The notes under the pieces: model-generated
The model's input: the letters and a program-made list of their open reading frames with translations, nothing else
The model's database searches: none
Told to the model about the DNA's origin: nothing
NCBI RefSeq assembly: GCF_003323735.1
Contig: NZ_QOIM01000040.1
Location: 372,001-436,000 of the forward strand
Origin: Streptomyces reniochalinae
GTDB taxonomy: Bacteria > Actinomycetota > Actinomycetes > Streptomycetales > Streptomycetaceae
Reading direction: 5' to 3'
Length of the DNA stretch: 64,000 nt
Shown: positions 50,616 to 59,663 of the stretch, piece after piece
How positions within the stretch are numbered: position 1 is the stretch's first letter
Layout: the number at the start of each line of letters is the position of its first letter
Made by a program: the position numbers and the translations under genes

Positions 50616-50761
50616 TTCAACTTCTCGCGCGTCAAAGGGGTTCCGGGCCCGGACAAACGCGGCTACGGTCCTGAGGACGTAGCCGAACAGCACAGCACAG
50701 TAACGACGGCACCCCCACCACCCCACCCGTCACACCCCCGGACCTCCCAGGAGGAACCGCT

Positions 50762-53212
50762 GTGCACATACGACACCGCAGACTCCGCACGGGCCTGGCG
50801 TCCCTCGCGAGCGCGCTCCTGATCGCGGGCGCCGCGACGGCGGGGGCGCAGGCCGCATCGGCGCCCGCGCCCGCGACGCAGCCCGCGAAGGGCGCGGAGG
50901 CGAACGAGTTCCAGCAGGTCACGCTCGCCAAGGGCGTGGAGGAGATGGGCGAGCCGATGACGATGGCGGTCCTCCCCGACCGCTCCGTCCTGCACACGGC
51001 CCGCGAAGGCACCCTGCGGCTGACCGACGCGAAGGGCAGCACGAAGGTCGCCGGCACCCTCGACGTCTACGACCACGACGAGGAGGGCCTCCAGGGCGTC
51101 GGAGTCGACCCGGGCTTCACCGAGAACCGGTTCGTCTACCTCTACTACGCGCCCCCGCTGGACACGCCGTCCACGGACGCCCCCGACAGCGGAACGGCGG
51201 AGGACTTCGAGAAGTTCAAGGGCGTCAACCGGCTGGCCAGGTTCGTGCTGAAGGACGACGGCACCCTGGACAAGGCGAGCGAGAAGAAGATCCTGGACGT
51301 CCCCGCCGACCGCGGCACCTGCTGCCACGTCGGCGGTGACATCGCGTTCGACTCCAAGGGCAACCTGCTGCTGTCCACGGGGGACGACTCCAACCCGTTC
51401 CAGTCGGACGGCTACACCCCGATCGACGACCGCGCCGACCGCAACCCGGCCTTCGACTCCCGGCGTGGGGCGGGCAACACCAACGACCTGCGCGGCAAGA
51501 TCCTGCGCATCAAGGTCGCGAACGACGGCTCCTACACCGTCCCCGACGGCAACCTCTTCCCCGAGGGCACCGACAAGACGCGGCCCGAGATCTACGCGAT
51601 GGGCTTCCGCAACCCCTTCCGGATGACCGTCGACAAGAAGACCGACACGGTCTACGTCGGTGACTACGGCCCCGACGCGGGCACCGCCGACCCGGACCGC
51701 GGCCCCGCGGGCCAGGTCGAGTTCAACCGCGTCACCGAGGCCGGCAACTTCGGCTGGCCGTACTGCACCGGCGACAACGACGCCTACACCGACTACGACT
51801 TCGCCACCGGCACCTCAGGTGAGAAGTTCGACTGCGCGGCGCCGAAGAACACCTCGGCCCGCAACACCGGGCTGACCGACCTGCCGCCTGCCCACGCCGC
51901 ATGGATCCCGTACGACGGCCCGTCGGTGCCCGAGTTCGGCGACGGCTCCGAGTCGCCGATGGGCGGCCCCGTCTACCGCTACGACGAGAACAACGACAGC
52001 CCGGCGAAGTTCCCCGAGGAGTTCGACGGCGACTTCTTCGCGGGTGAGTTCGGCCGCCAGTGGATCAAGCGGATCGAGCAGGGCCAGGACGGCGAGGTCA
52101 CCAAGATCAACGACTTCCCGTGGACCGGCACCCAGGTCATGGACATGGACTTCGGCCCCGACGGCGCCCTCTACGTCCTCGACTACGGCACCGGCTACTT
52201 CAACGGCGACGAGAACTCCGCGCTCTACCGGATCGAGAACGCCACCGAGGGCCACAGCCCCGTCGTCGAGGCGGGCAGCGACGTGAGTGACGGGCAGGCA
52301 CCGCTCAAGGTCGCCTTCACCTCGAAGGTGAGCGACGAGGACGGCGACGACACCAAGCTGAACTGGGACTTCGGCGACGGCGCCACCTCCACCGAGGCGA
52401 ATCCCAGCCACACCTACGAGGAGAACGGCACCTACACCGCGACCGTCACCGCCGAGGACGGCACGGGGCGTACCGGGTCGGCCAGCGTCCACGTCACCGT
52501 CGGCAACACCGCACCCACCGTGGAACTCAAGCTCCCCGCCGACGGGCAGCCCTTCACCTTCGGTGACGAGATCCCCTTCCAGGTCCAGGTCACCGACCCC
52601 GAGGAGTCCGAGATCGACTGCTCCAAGGTCGAGGTCAACTACATCCTCGGACACGACAGCCACGGCCACCCGATGACCTCGGCCAAGGGCTGCGAGGGCA
52701 CGCTCAAGACCCAGGCCGACGGTGACCACGACCCGAACGCCAACATCTTCGGCGTCATCGACGCGTCCTACACCGACAACGGCGCGAACGGCCAGCCCCC
52801 GCTGACCAGCCACGGCCAGAGCATCCTCCAGCCCAAGCACCGCCAGGCCGAGCACTTCACCACCTCGGCTGACGGCGTCACCACCGGCAGCGCCGACGGA
52901 GCCGAGGGCGGCAAGGCCGTCACCGGGGCGCAGAACGGCCAGTGGATCGCCTACGACCCGTACGCGCCCGCAGACGTCAGCAAGCTCACCGCCCGCGTGG
53001 CCGGCACGGCGGACGGCGCCGTGGAGGTCCACGCCGACGCGCCCGACGGCCCGCTGCTGGGCACCGCGAAGGTCTCCGCGACCGACGGCTGGAGCGAGGT
53101 GAGCACCGACATCACCGGCGCGCCCGAGGACGCGGGCAAGCTCTACCTGGTCTTCACCGGCGGTGAGGGAGACCTCTTCGACCTGGACAGCTTCACCGTC
53201 ACCACCGGATGA
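50762..53212 (+). CDS. Secreted PQQ-type sugar dehydrogenase (GSDH fold) with PKD and CBM6-like domains
   Basis: 816 residues. A signal peptide ends near AQAASA (residue ~32). Residues ~49-493 form a six-bladed glucose/sorbosone-dehydrogenase propeller (DHDEEGLQGVGVDPGF, HVGGDIAFDSKGNLLLSTGD, IYAMGFRNPFRMTVD, QVMDMDFGPDGALYVLDYGT). Residues ~499-581 are a PKD domain (LNWDFGDGATSTEANPSHTY). Residues ~692-816 look like a family 6 carbohydrate-binding module (QNGQWIAYDPY). It probably oxidises a sugar or glycoside outside the cell. The GTG start has AGGAGGAA 6 nt upstream; a short gap links it to the ThuA gene. Confidence 0.88.
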   Translation: MHIRHRRLRTGLASLASALLIAGAATAGAQAASAPAPATQPAKGAEANEFQQVTLAKGVEEMGEPMTMAVLPDRSVLHTAREGTLRLTDAKGSTKVAGTLDVYDHDEEGLQGVGVDPGFTENRFVYLYYAPPLDTPSTDAPDSGTAEDFEKFKGVNRLARFVLKDDGTLDKASEKKILDVPADRGTCCHVGGDIAFDSKGNLLLSTGDDSNPFQSDGYTPIDDRADRNPAFDSRRGAGNTNDLRGKILRIKVANDGSYTVPDGNLFPEGTDKTRPEIYAMGFRNPFRMTVDKKTDTVYVGDYGPDAGTADPDRGPAGQVEFNRVTEAGNFGWPYCTGDNDAYTDYDFATGTSGEKFDCAAPKNTSARNTGLTDLPPAHAAWIPYDGPSVPEFGDGSESPMGGPVYRYDENNDSPAKFPEEFDGDFFAGEFGRQWIKRIEQGQDGEVTKINDFPWTGTQVMDMDFGPDGALYVLDYGTGYFNGDENSALYRIENATEGHSPVVEAGSDVSDGQAPLKVAFTSKVSDEDGDDTKLNWDFGDGATSTEANPSHTYEENGTYTATVTAEDGTGRTGSASVHVTVGNTAPTVELKLPADGQPFTFGDEIPFQVQVTDPEESEIDCSKVEVNYILGHDSHGHPMTSAKGCEGTLKTQADGDHDPNANIFGVIDASYTDNGANGQPPLTSHGQSILQPKHRQAEHFTTSADGVTTGSADGAEGGKAVTGAQNGQWIAYDPYAPADVSKLTARVAGTADGAVEVHADAPDGPLLGTAKVSATDGWSEVSTDITGAPEDAGKLYLVFTGGEGDLFDLDSFTVTTG

Positions 53213-53225
53213 GGGGAGGCAGACC

Positions 53226-54572
53226 ATGACCGGACACGGCAGACACCGCGCCCGCCTCACCCTGGCGGCCGCCGCGCTCCTCACCGGAGCGTTCGCGGTC
53301 CCCGGTCAGGCGGCACAGCAGCCCGGCCACGTGGCCGACGATGAGCGGGTGCTCGTCTTCTCCAAGACGGCCGGATTCCGCCACGACTCCATCCCCGACG
53401 GGATCGCAGCCCTCCAGCAACTCGGCGCCGAGCACGGCTTCACCGTCGACGCGACCGAGGACGCCACCGCGTTCACCGGGGAGAACCTGGACCGGTACGA
53501 CGCCGTGGTCTTCCTCTCCACCACGGGCGACGTGCTCGACCAAGGGCAGCAGGAGGCGTTCGAGAAGTACATCGGCGAGGGCGGCGGCTACGTCGGTGTG
53601 CACGCCGCCGCCGACACCGAGTACGACTGGGAGTGGTACGGCGGCCTGGCCGGCGCCTACTTCTCCTCCCACCCGGCGGTCCAGCCCGCCACCATGGAGA
53701 TCGAGGACCGCGGCCACCCGGCGACCGCCCACCTGGACGAGAGCTGGGAGCGCACCGACGAGTGGTACGACTACCGCTCCAACCCGCGCGAGCACGCCCA
53801 CGTGCTGGCCACCCTCGACGAGGACTCCTACACCGGCGGCACCATGGGTGAGGACCACCCCTTCGCCTGGTGCCAGGAGTACTCCGGCGGCCGCGCCTTC
53901 TACACCGGCGCGGGGCACACCAAGGAGTCCTACGCCGACCCCGCCTTCCGGCAGCACCTGCTGGGCGGCCTCCAGTACGCCACCGGAGCCGTACAGGCCG
54001 ACTGCCGTCCCGAGAGCGGCTACACCCCGCTGTACGACGGCAACGGACTGGACGGCTGGAAGCAGGCGGGGCCCGGCTCGTTCGAGGAGAGCGAGGACGG
54101 GACGCTCACCAGCAGCGGCGGCATGGGCCTGCTGTGGTACGCACAGCGTGAGTTCTCCTCCTACTCGCTGAAACTCGACTGGAGGATGGCGAGCGAGGAC
54201 GGGGACGACAACTCCGGCGTCTTCGTCGGGTTCCCCGGCTCCGACGACCCGTGGTCCGCCGTCGACAACGGCTACGAGATCCAGATCGACGCCACCGACA
54301 CCGACGAGAAGACCACGGGTTCCGTCTACGGCTTCCAGTCCGCGGACCTGGCCGCCCGCGACGCGGCCCTCAACCCGCCGGGGGAGTGGAACACCTACGA
54401 ACTCCGCGTCGAGGGCGAGCGCCTGCGCATCTACCTGAACGGCACCCTCGTCAACGACTACACCAACACCGACCCGGCCCGCAGCCTCACGGACGGCCAC
54501 GTGGGTCTCCAAAACCACGGGGACGGCGACGAGGTGGCGTTCCGCGACGTGCGCATACGGCAACTGGACTGA
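53226..54572 (+). CDS. Secreted ThuA-domain and DUF1080 (3-keto-disaccharide hydrolase type) protein
   Basis: 448 residues with a signal peptide (LTLAAAALLTGAFAVPGQAA). Residues ~37-255 are a ThuA domain (VLVFSKTAGFRHDSIPDGIA, GGGYVGVHAAADTEYDW, YYTG-like FYTGAGHTKESY). Residues ~264-448 are DUF1080, a concanavalin-like fold (PLYDGNGLDGWKQAG, SGVFVGFPG, NGYEIQIDATD, GEWNTYELRVEGERLRIYLN); some DUF1080 proteins hydrolyse 3-keto-disaccharides. With the preceding oxidase it suggests extracellular oxidation of a glycoside followed by cleavage. GAGGGGAGG precedes the ATG; 13 bp separate it from the dehydrogenase gene. Confidence 0.88.
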   Translation: MTGHGRHRARLTLAAAALLTGAFAVPGQAAQQPGHVADDERVLVFSKTAGFRHDSIPDGIAALQQLGAEHGFTVDATEDATAFTGENLDRYDAVVFLSTTGDVLDQGQQEAFEKYIGEGGGYVGVHAAADTEYDWEWYGGLAGAYFSSHPAVQPATMEIEDRGHPATAHLDESWERTDEWYDYRSNPREHAHVLATLDEDSYTGGTMGEDHPFAWCQEYSGGRAFYTGAGHTKESYADPAFRQHLLGGLQYATGAVQADCRPESGYTPLYDGNGLDGWKQAGPGSFEESEDGTLTSSGGMGLLWYAQREFSSYSLKLDWRMASEDGDDNSGVFVGFPGSDDPWSAVDNGYEIQIDATDTDEKTTGSVYGFQSADLAARDAALNPPGEWNTYELRVEGERLRIYLNGTLVNDYTNTDPARSLTDGHVGLQNHGDGDEVAFRDVRIRQLD

Positions 54573-54585
54573 CCGAGACACCACA

Positions 54586-54616
54586 CCCGGGGGCCCGCCA
54601 CGCGAGGGCCCCCGGG
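54586..54616 (+). terminator. Strong hairpin terminator between the sugar locus and the ebo-like operon
   Basis: CCCGGGGGCCC (54586-54596) pairs perfectly with GGGCCCCCGGG (54606-54616) around a 9-nt loop, 14 bp after the ThuA-DUF1080 stop. It marks the end of that transcript. Confidence 0.75.
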
Positions 54617-54828
54617 CCCGGCCCGGTGGCCGGCGGGGCCGTGGGCGGGCGTTCCCCGGGCCGGAACGGGCGGGCACAACCGGCCCGCGTCCGCCGGGCA
54701 ACCGCACCGCCGACGCACCGAAGGCACCGGAGGCTACGCAAGAAGCGCTCCCCGTGGGGAACGGGGCGACATGGGGCCGCCCGCCGCAGGCGCCCCGCAC
54801 CGCACGGCAAGGCACAAGGGAGGACAGC

Positions 54829-55959
54829 GTGAGCACACCACCGCGCACGGGCCTGTGGCTCATAGGCGCCAGAGGGTCCGTAGCCACCACGACGATCACC
54901 GGCGCCACCGCCCTCGCCGCGCGACTGACCCCACCCACAGGGCTCGTGACCGAGACACCCCCGTTCGCCGGTGCCTCGCTGCCACCCCTGGACTCCCTCG
55001 TCTTCGGCGGTCACGACACGGCCAGCTGCCCTCTCCCCAAGCGGGCCGAGGCCCTCGCCGAGGCGGGCGTCGTCCCGCACGGGCTCCCCTCCGCGCTCCA
55101 CGCCGAACTCGCCGCGGCCGACGCCGCGATCCGTCCCGGCGCGCCCGCTCCGGCCTCCGACCGCCGCGACGAGGACGCCCTCATCGACACCTGCGCGCAC
55201 GACATCACCGAGTTCGGACGCACACACGGCCTCGCCCGCACCGTCGTCGTCAACGTCGCCAGCACGGAACCCCATCCGGCCTCCCCGCAAGGGCCTCTCC
55301 CACCCAGCTCCCTCTACGCCGCCGCGGCGCTCCGTGCCGGGTGCCCGTACGTCAACTTCACGCCATCCACCGGACTGCACCACCCCCGCCTCGCCGAGGC
55401 CGCACGCACGGCGGGCGTCCCCCACGCGGGCCGGGACGGCAAGACGGGACAGACCCTGCTGCGGTCCGTACTGGCGCCGATGTTCGCGCAGCGGGCCCTC
55501 GCCGTGCGGGCCTGGTCCGGCAGCAACCTGCTCGGCGGCGGCGACGGCGCGGCCCTCGCGGACCCGGCGGCGGCAGCCGCCAAGAACGCGGGCAAGGAAC
55601 GGGTACTCGCCGACAACCTGGGCGCACTCCCCGAGGGAGAGGTGCACATCGACGACGTCCCCGCGCTGGGCGACTGGAAGACGGCCTGGGACCACATCGC
55701 CTTCGACGGTTTCCTCGGCTCCCGCATGATCCTCCAGACCATCTGGCAGGGCTGCGACTCGGCGCTCGCCGCACCGCTCGTCCTCGACCTCGCCCGCCTG
55801 CTGGCACGCGCCGACGAACTGCGCCTCGCCGGACCCGTCGAGGGCCTGGGCTTCTACTTCAAGGACCCCGACAGCGGGCCCGCCGACCTGCACGGGCAGT
55901 GGCGCGCGCTGCTCGGCCTGGCAGCCCGTCTCACCCCGGCCTCCGGAGGCGCCGCATGA
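54829..55959 (+). CDS. myo-Inositol-1-phosphate synthase-like cyclase
   Basis: 376 residues, close to actinobacterial Ino1 length. Conserved parts: GLWLIGARGSVATTTITG (NAD-binding), VVNVASTEPHP, PYVNFTPSTG, GRDGKTGQTLLRSVLAPMF (catalytic Lys region), SGSNLLGGGDG and VPALGDWKTAWDHIAFDGF (catalytic Lys/Asp). Ino1 cyclises glucose-6-phosphate to inositol-3-phosphate through NAD-dependent oxidation, aldol cyclisation and reduction. The GTG start has GGGAGGA upstream. It heads the ebo-like operon by ATGA coupling to the prenyltransferase gene and is probably a dedicated paralogue making a cyclitol phosphate rather than the housekeeping enzyme; the substrate is inference. Confidence 0.85.
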   Translation: MSTPPRTGLWLIGARGSVATTTITGATALAARLTPPTGLVTETPPFAGASLPPLDSLVFGGHDTASCPLPKRAEALAEAGVVPHGLPSALHAELAAADAAIRPGAPAPASDRRDEDALIDTCAHDITEFGRTHGLARTVVVNVASTEPHPASPQGPLPPSSLYAAAALRAGCPYVNFTPSTGLHHPRLAEAARTAGVPHAGRDGKTGQTLLRSVLAPMFAQRALAVRAWSGSNLLGGGDGAALADPAAAAAKNAGKERVLADNLGALPEGEVHIDDVPALGDWKTAWDHIAFDGFLGSRMILQTIWQGCDSALAAPLVLDLARLLARADELRLAGPVEGLGFYFKDPDSGPADLHGQWRALLGLAARLTPASGGAA

Positions 55960-57056
55960 CGGGGCGCGGGCCCGGGCGCGCGGCCGCGTGGGCGCAACTC
56001 CTGCGTGTCTCAGCCCTGTTCACGGTGCCCGGAGACGCACTGGCGGGGGCGGCGGCGGCAGGACGCGTCCCGACACGCGGCACGGTGCTGGCCGCCGGAT
56101 CCTCGCTGTGCCTGTACGAGGCGGGCATGGCGCTCAACGACTGGGCCGACCGGGACGAGGACGCCCGCGAGCGGCCCGAGCGGCCTCTGCCCTCAGGGCG
56201 CATCCACCCGGCGGCGGCCCTCGCGGCAGCGGGCGGCCTGACCGCGGCAGGGCTGGCGCTGGCCGCCCGCGCCGGACGGCTCCCCCTCGCGACCGCGACC
56301 GCGCTGGCCGCCACCGTGTGGGCCTACGACCTGCGCCTCAACCGCACCCCTGCCGGGCCTGCGGCCATGGCGACGGCCCGTTTCCTCGACGTCCTGCTGG
56401 GAGCGGCGGCGGCCGGCGTCGCGGCCCCGCTCCCCTCGGACGGCGCCGCCGCGCCGCGGGCGCGTGAGCGCCGCGTACGCGACGCCTCCCGCGCCCGCGA
56501 CGTGTGGGGCGCGGCGGCGCTCATGGGCGGTCACACCCTCGCCGTGACCGCGGTCTCGCGGCGGGAGACGCAGGGCGGTGCACCCGGGGTGCCGCTCGCC
56601 GCGCTCGGCGCCGTCGGCGCGATCTCCGCGTGGACGGCGCGGCGGCGCACCCCGCTGGCGCTGACCGCGAGCGCCGTGTACGCCGCGACCGCCTCGCGGC
56701 CCCTCCTGCACGCCGCGCTCAACCCCTCCCCACCGCTGCTCCAGCGGGCGGTCGGCGGCGGCATCCGCGCCATGATCCCGCTCCAGGCGGCGCTCGCGAC
56801 GGGCGCCGCCCGCGCCACCGATGTGGCGGGTGCGGCGGCCCGTGTCCCGGAGTCCGCCGCGGCGGGCGCCCGCCCCGCGCAGGCCGGTCGAGGAGGCGCC
56901 CGTTCCGCCGTGCCGGCCCAAGCGGGGGGAGTCCGCCCCGGCGCGGGGGGAGCCCCCCTCGCCGAGAGGGGTACAGGGCGTGGACCGGCGGCCGTCGCGC
57001 TGCTCGCGCTGCTGCCCCTCGCCCGCCGCATGTCCCGGAAGGTCAGCCCCACATGA
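55956..57056 (+). CDS. eboC: UbiA-superfamily prenyltransferase, EboC-like (SCO3242 family)
   Basis: 366 residues with about eight hydrophobic segments. The first Mg-prenyl-diphosphate motif is MALNDWADRDEDARERPERP (NDxxDxxxD with the RP...RPLPSG ending); the second aspartate motif is less clear (VWAYDLRLNRTPAG). EboC proteins are UbiA-type enzymes that probably attach a prenyl chain to the small molecule handled by the cluster. The C-terminal ~85 residues include a Gly/Ala/Arg-rich linker and a last hydrophobic helix. Coupled by ATGA on both sides. Confidence 0.85.
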   Translation: MTGRGPGRAAAWAQLLRVSALFTVPGDALAGAAAAGRVPTRGTVLAAGSSLCLYEAGMALNDWADRDEDARERPERPLPSGRIHPAAALAAAGGLTAAGLALAARAGRLPLATATALAATVWAYDLRLNRTPAGPAAMATARFLDVLLGAAAAGVAAPLPSDGAAAPRARERRVRDASRARDVWGAAALMGGHTLAVTAVSRRETQGGAPGVPLAALGAVGAISAWTARRRTPLALTASAVYAATASRPLLHAALNPSPPLLQRAVGGGIRAMIPLQAALATGAARATDVAGAAARVPESAAAGARPAQAGRGGARSAVPAQAGGVRPGAGGAPLAERGTGRGPAAVALLALLPLARRMSRKVSPT

Positions 57057-58027
57057 CGCGGAACCCACGCACGCACCCGCAGCAGCCACCGCAGAACCCG
57101 GCGCTACGGTACGCGTACGGCACCAACGGCCTGGCCGACCTGCGGCTGGAGGACGCGCTCGGCCTCCTCGCCGACCTCGGCTACGCGGGCGTCGGACTGA
57201 CGCTCGACCACATGCACCTCGACCCGCTCGCCCCCGGCCTGGCGGCCCGTACCGCGCGGGTGGCCAGGGCGCTGGAGCGGTACGGGCTGACAGCCACCGT
57301 CGAGACGGGGGCGCGCTACGTGCTCGACCCGCGCCGCAAGCACCACCCGACGCTGCTCGACCCGGACGCCGAGGCCCGCGCCGCGCGGACCGAACTGCTG
57401 CTCAAAGCCGTGCGCGTGGCCGCCGACCTGGGGGCGCACGCCGTGCACTGCTTCAGCGGGAAGCTGCCAGAGGGGACCGCGCAGGAAGAGGGCTGGAGGC
57501 GGCTCGCGGAAGGCGTCGGCTCGGTGCTCGACGCCGCGCAGGCCGCGGGCGTCCCGCTCGCGATCGAGCCCGAGCCCGGCCACCTCCTCGGCGACCTGGC
57601 CGGATTCGACCGGCTGCGCACCGGGCTCGGCAGCCCCGCACTGCTCGGCCTCACCCTCGATGTCGGGCACTGCCAGTGCCTGGAGGCCGAACCACCCGAC
57701 GCCTGCGTACGGGAGGCGGCGCCGTGGCTGCGGCACGTGCAGATCGAGGACATGCGGCGCGGCGTGCACGAACACCTGCCGTTCGGCGAGGGGGAGATCG
57801 ACTTCCCGCCCGTACTGGCGGCGCTGCGCGAGGTCGGCTACGACGGGCTGGTCACCGTCGAGCTGCCCCGCGACTCGCACGCGGGACCTGAACGGGCCGC
57901 CTCCTCACTGGAGTTCCTCACCGCCGCGGAGTCCGGTGCCCGCACCCCGGGCGAGACCACGGCCGTCGGCTCCGCCGCCCGCACCGCCGACGCCACGCCA
58001 CCACGGCAGGAGGCCGCGCCATGCTGA
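57053..58027 (+). CDS. Sugar phosphate isomerase/epimerase-type TIM barrel in the ebo-like operon
   Basis: 324 residues. Metal-site residues: PLAIEPEPGHLLGD (Glu), LTLDVGHCQCL (Asp, His), HVQIEDMRRGVHEH (Asp, His) and LVTVELPRDSH (Glu). The beginning is YAYGTNGLADLRLEDALGLL. It belongs to the xylose-isomerase-like/AP endonuclease 2 superfamily, distinct from the EboE homologue in the same operon. It sits between eboC and eboA, overlapping both, and is presumably an isomerase or epimerase for the cyclitol or sugar made by the cyclase; the reaction is unknown. Confidence 0.85.
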   Translation: MTRNPRTHPQQPPQNPALRYAYGTNGLADLRLEDALGLLADLGYAGVGLTLDHMHLDPLAPGLAARTARVARALERYGLTATVETGARYVLDPRRKHHPTLLDPDAEARAARTELLLKAVRVAADLGAHAVHCFSGKLPEGTAQEEGWRRLAEGVGSVLDAAQAAGVPLAIEPEPGHLLGDLAGFDRLRTGLGSPALLGLTLDVGHCQCLEAEPPDACVREAAPWLRHVQIEDMRRGVHEHLPFGEGEIDFPPVLAALREVGYDGLVTVELPRDSHAGPERAASSLEFLTAAESGARTPGETTAVGSAARTADATPPRQEAAPC

Positions 58028-58722
58028 CCCCGCTCGCCTCGCTCCGTACCGGTCTCGAACTGCGCCTGACCGCTGACGCGCGCGCCTGGCTGCACCTGGC
58101 GCTGTCCGAGGCGGCCGACGCCGGCGAGCACGACCAGGCCCGTGGACTGCCCCCGTGGGAGCGGCACTTCGTCACCGCGGGCCGCCGGTGCCACACCACC
58201 CAGCAGCAGCAGGGCTCGTCCCCCGACCCCGTCGACGCCGCCCGCGTGCTCATCCTGCACGCCGCCGCGCCCGGCACCGACGCCGTCGTCGCGCTCTACC
58301 GGCGCGGCTCGGCCGACGAGCGGCGGGCCGTCTTGCTGGCACTGCCGCACCTGGACCCGCCGCCGGCGGCCGGGGCGGCCCTCGGCCTGGTGGAGGACGC
58401 GCTGCGGACCAACGACACCCGGCTGGTCGCCGCCGCGCTCGGCCCGTACGCCGCCGCGCACCTGGACGCACACCAGTGGCGCCACGGCATCCTCAAGTGC
58501 CTGTTCACCGGCGTGCCGCTGGCCGCCGTCACCGGACTCGAACACCGGGCGGCGGGCGACGGCGAACTCGCCAGGATGCTGGAGGACTACGCCCGCGAGC
58601 GCACCGCCGCGGGACGCGCCGTGCCCGAGGACCTCGGCCACGCGCTGCGCCTGGCCAGGTTCGACGAGACCCCGGCACGCCCGGCCAGCCCGCAGGACCG
58701 CGCCGAGGGATCCGAGTCGTAG
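58021..58722 (+). CDS. eboA: EboA domain protein
   Basis: 233 residues, all helical in appearance. RTGLELRLTADARAWLHLAL, DAARVLILHAAAPG, LVEDALRTNDTRLVAAALGP and GILKCLFTGVPLAAVTGLEH match the EboA pattern, ending in a helical ARMLEDYARERTAAGR segment. EboA has no known enzymatic activity; it is a marker of ebo clusters. It overlaps the upstream TIM-barrel gene by 7 bp. Confidence 0.8.
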   Translation: MLTPLASLRTGLELRLTADARAWLHLALSEAADAGEHDQARGLPPWERHFVTAGRRCHTTQQQQGSSPDPVDAARVLILHAAAPGTDAVVALYRRGSADERRAVLLALPHLDPPPAAGAALGLVEDALRTNDTRLVAAALGPYAAAHLDAHQWRHGILKCLFTGVPLAAVTGLEHRAAGDGELARMLEDYARERTAAGRAVPEDLGHALRLARFDETPARPASPQDRAEGSES

Positions 58723-58783
58723 CAAGCCCCGTCGGCCGCCACAGCGAGAAGCGGTCGCCACAGCGAGGAGCGTGACGCCCACC

Positions 58784-59650
58784 ATGCCGTCCCCGACCCG
58801 CCGCATCTTCGACCCGCACATCCACATGACGTCCCGCACCACCGATGACTACGCCGCGATGTACGACGCCGGGGTCCGCGCCCTGGTCGAACCGTCCTTC
58901 TGGCTCGGGCAGCCCCGCACCTCGCCCGCCTCCTTCTACGACTACTTCGACTCACTCCTGGGCTGGGAGCCCTTCCGCGCCGCGCAGTACGGCATCGCCC
59001 ACCACTGCACCCTCGCGCTGAACCCCAAGGAGGCCAACGACCCGCGCTGCCTGCCCGTCCTGGACGAGCTGCCCCGCTACCTCCTCAAGGACGGTGTGGT
59101 CGCCGTCGGCGAGATCGGCTACGACGCGATGACCCCGGCGGAGGACACGGCGCTCGCGGCCCAGCTGGAACTCGCCCGCACCCACGAGCTGCCCGCGCTG
59201 GTGCACACCCCGCACCGGGACAAGGCGGCCGGACTGGCCCGCACTCTCGACGTCCTGCGCGAGTCCGGGCTGCCGCCCGCCTCCGTGGCGCTCGACCACC
59301 TCAACGAGACCACGGTCGGGCCCGCCGCGGACAGCGGCTGCTGGCTCGGTTTCTCCATCTACCCCGACACCAAGATGGACCCCGACCGCATGGTGCGCAT
59401 CCTGCGGGTGCACGGCACCGAGCGGGTGCTGGTCAACTCGGCCGCCGACTGGGGCAGAAGCGACCCCCTCAAGACGGCGCACGTCGCCGACGCGATGCTC
59501 GCCGCCGGATTCGACGAGGACGACGTCGACCAGGTGCTGTGGCGCAACCCGGTCGCCTTCTACGGCCGAAGCGGCCGCCTCCGCCTCGACGCCACCGCCC
59601 CCGAGGCGCAGCTGTTCGAGGGCAACTCGATCCTGCGCGGCGGAGAGTGA
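58784..59650 (+). CDS. eboB: TatD-family metal-dependent hydrolase, EboB-like
   Basis: 288 residues. Amidohydrolase metal ligands: FDPHIHMTSRT (HxH), AVGEIGYD (Glu), PALVHTPHRDKAAG (His) and VALDHLNETT (His), with VNSAADWGRSDPLK carrying the last Asp. It is a TatD-like TIM barrel of the EboB subgroup. ATG 58784 was taken as start, although GTG 58772 lies nearer the GAGGAG sequence (58765-58770). It lies 61 bp after eboA, the largest gap in the operon. Confidence 0.82.
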   Translation: MPSPTRRIFDPHIHMTSRTTDDYAAMYDAGVRALVEPSFWLGQPRTSPASFYDYFDSLLGWEPFRAAQYGIAHHCTLALNPKEANDPRCLPVLDELPRYLLKDGVVAVGEIGYDAMTPAEDTALAAQLELARTHELPALVHTPHRDKAAGLARTLDVLRESGLPPASVALDHLNETTVGPAADSGCWLGFSIYPDTKMDPDRMVRILRVHGTERVLVNSAADWGRSDPLKTAHVADAMLAAGFDEDDVDQVLWRNPVAFYGRSGRLRLDATAPEAQLFEGNSILRGGE

Positions 59651-59663
59651 GGAGAGCGCGGCC

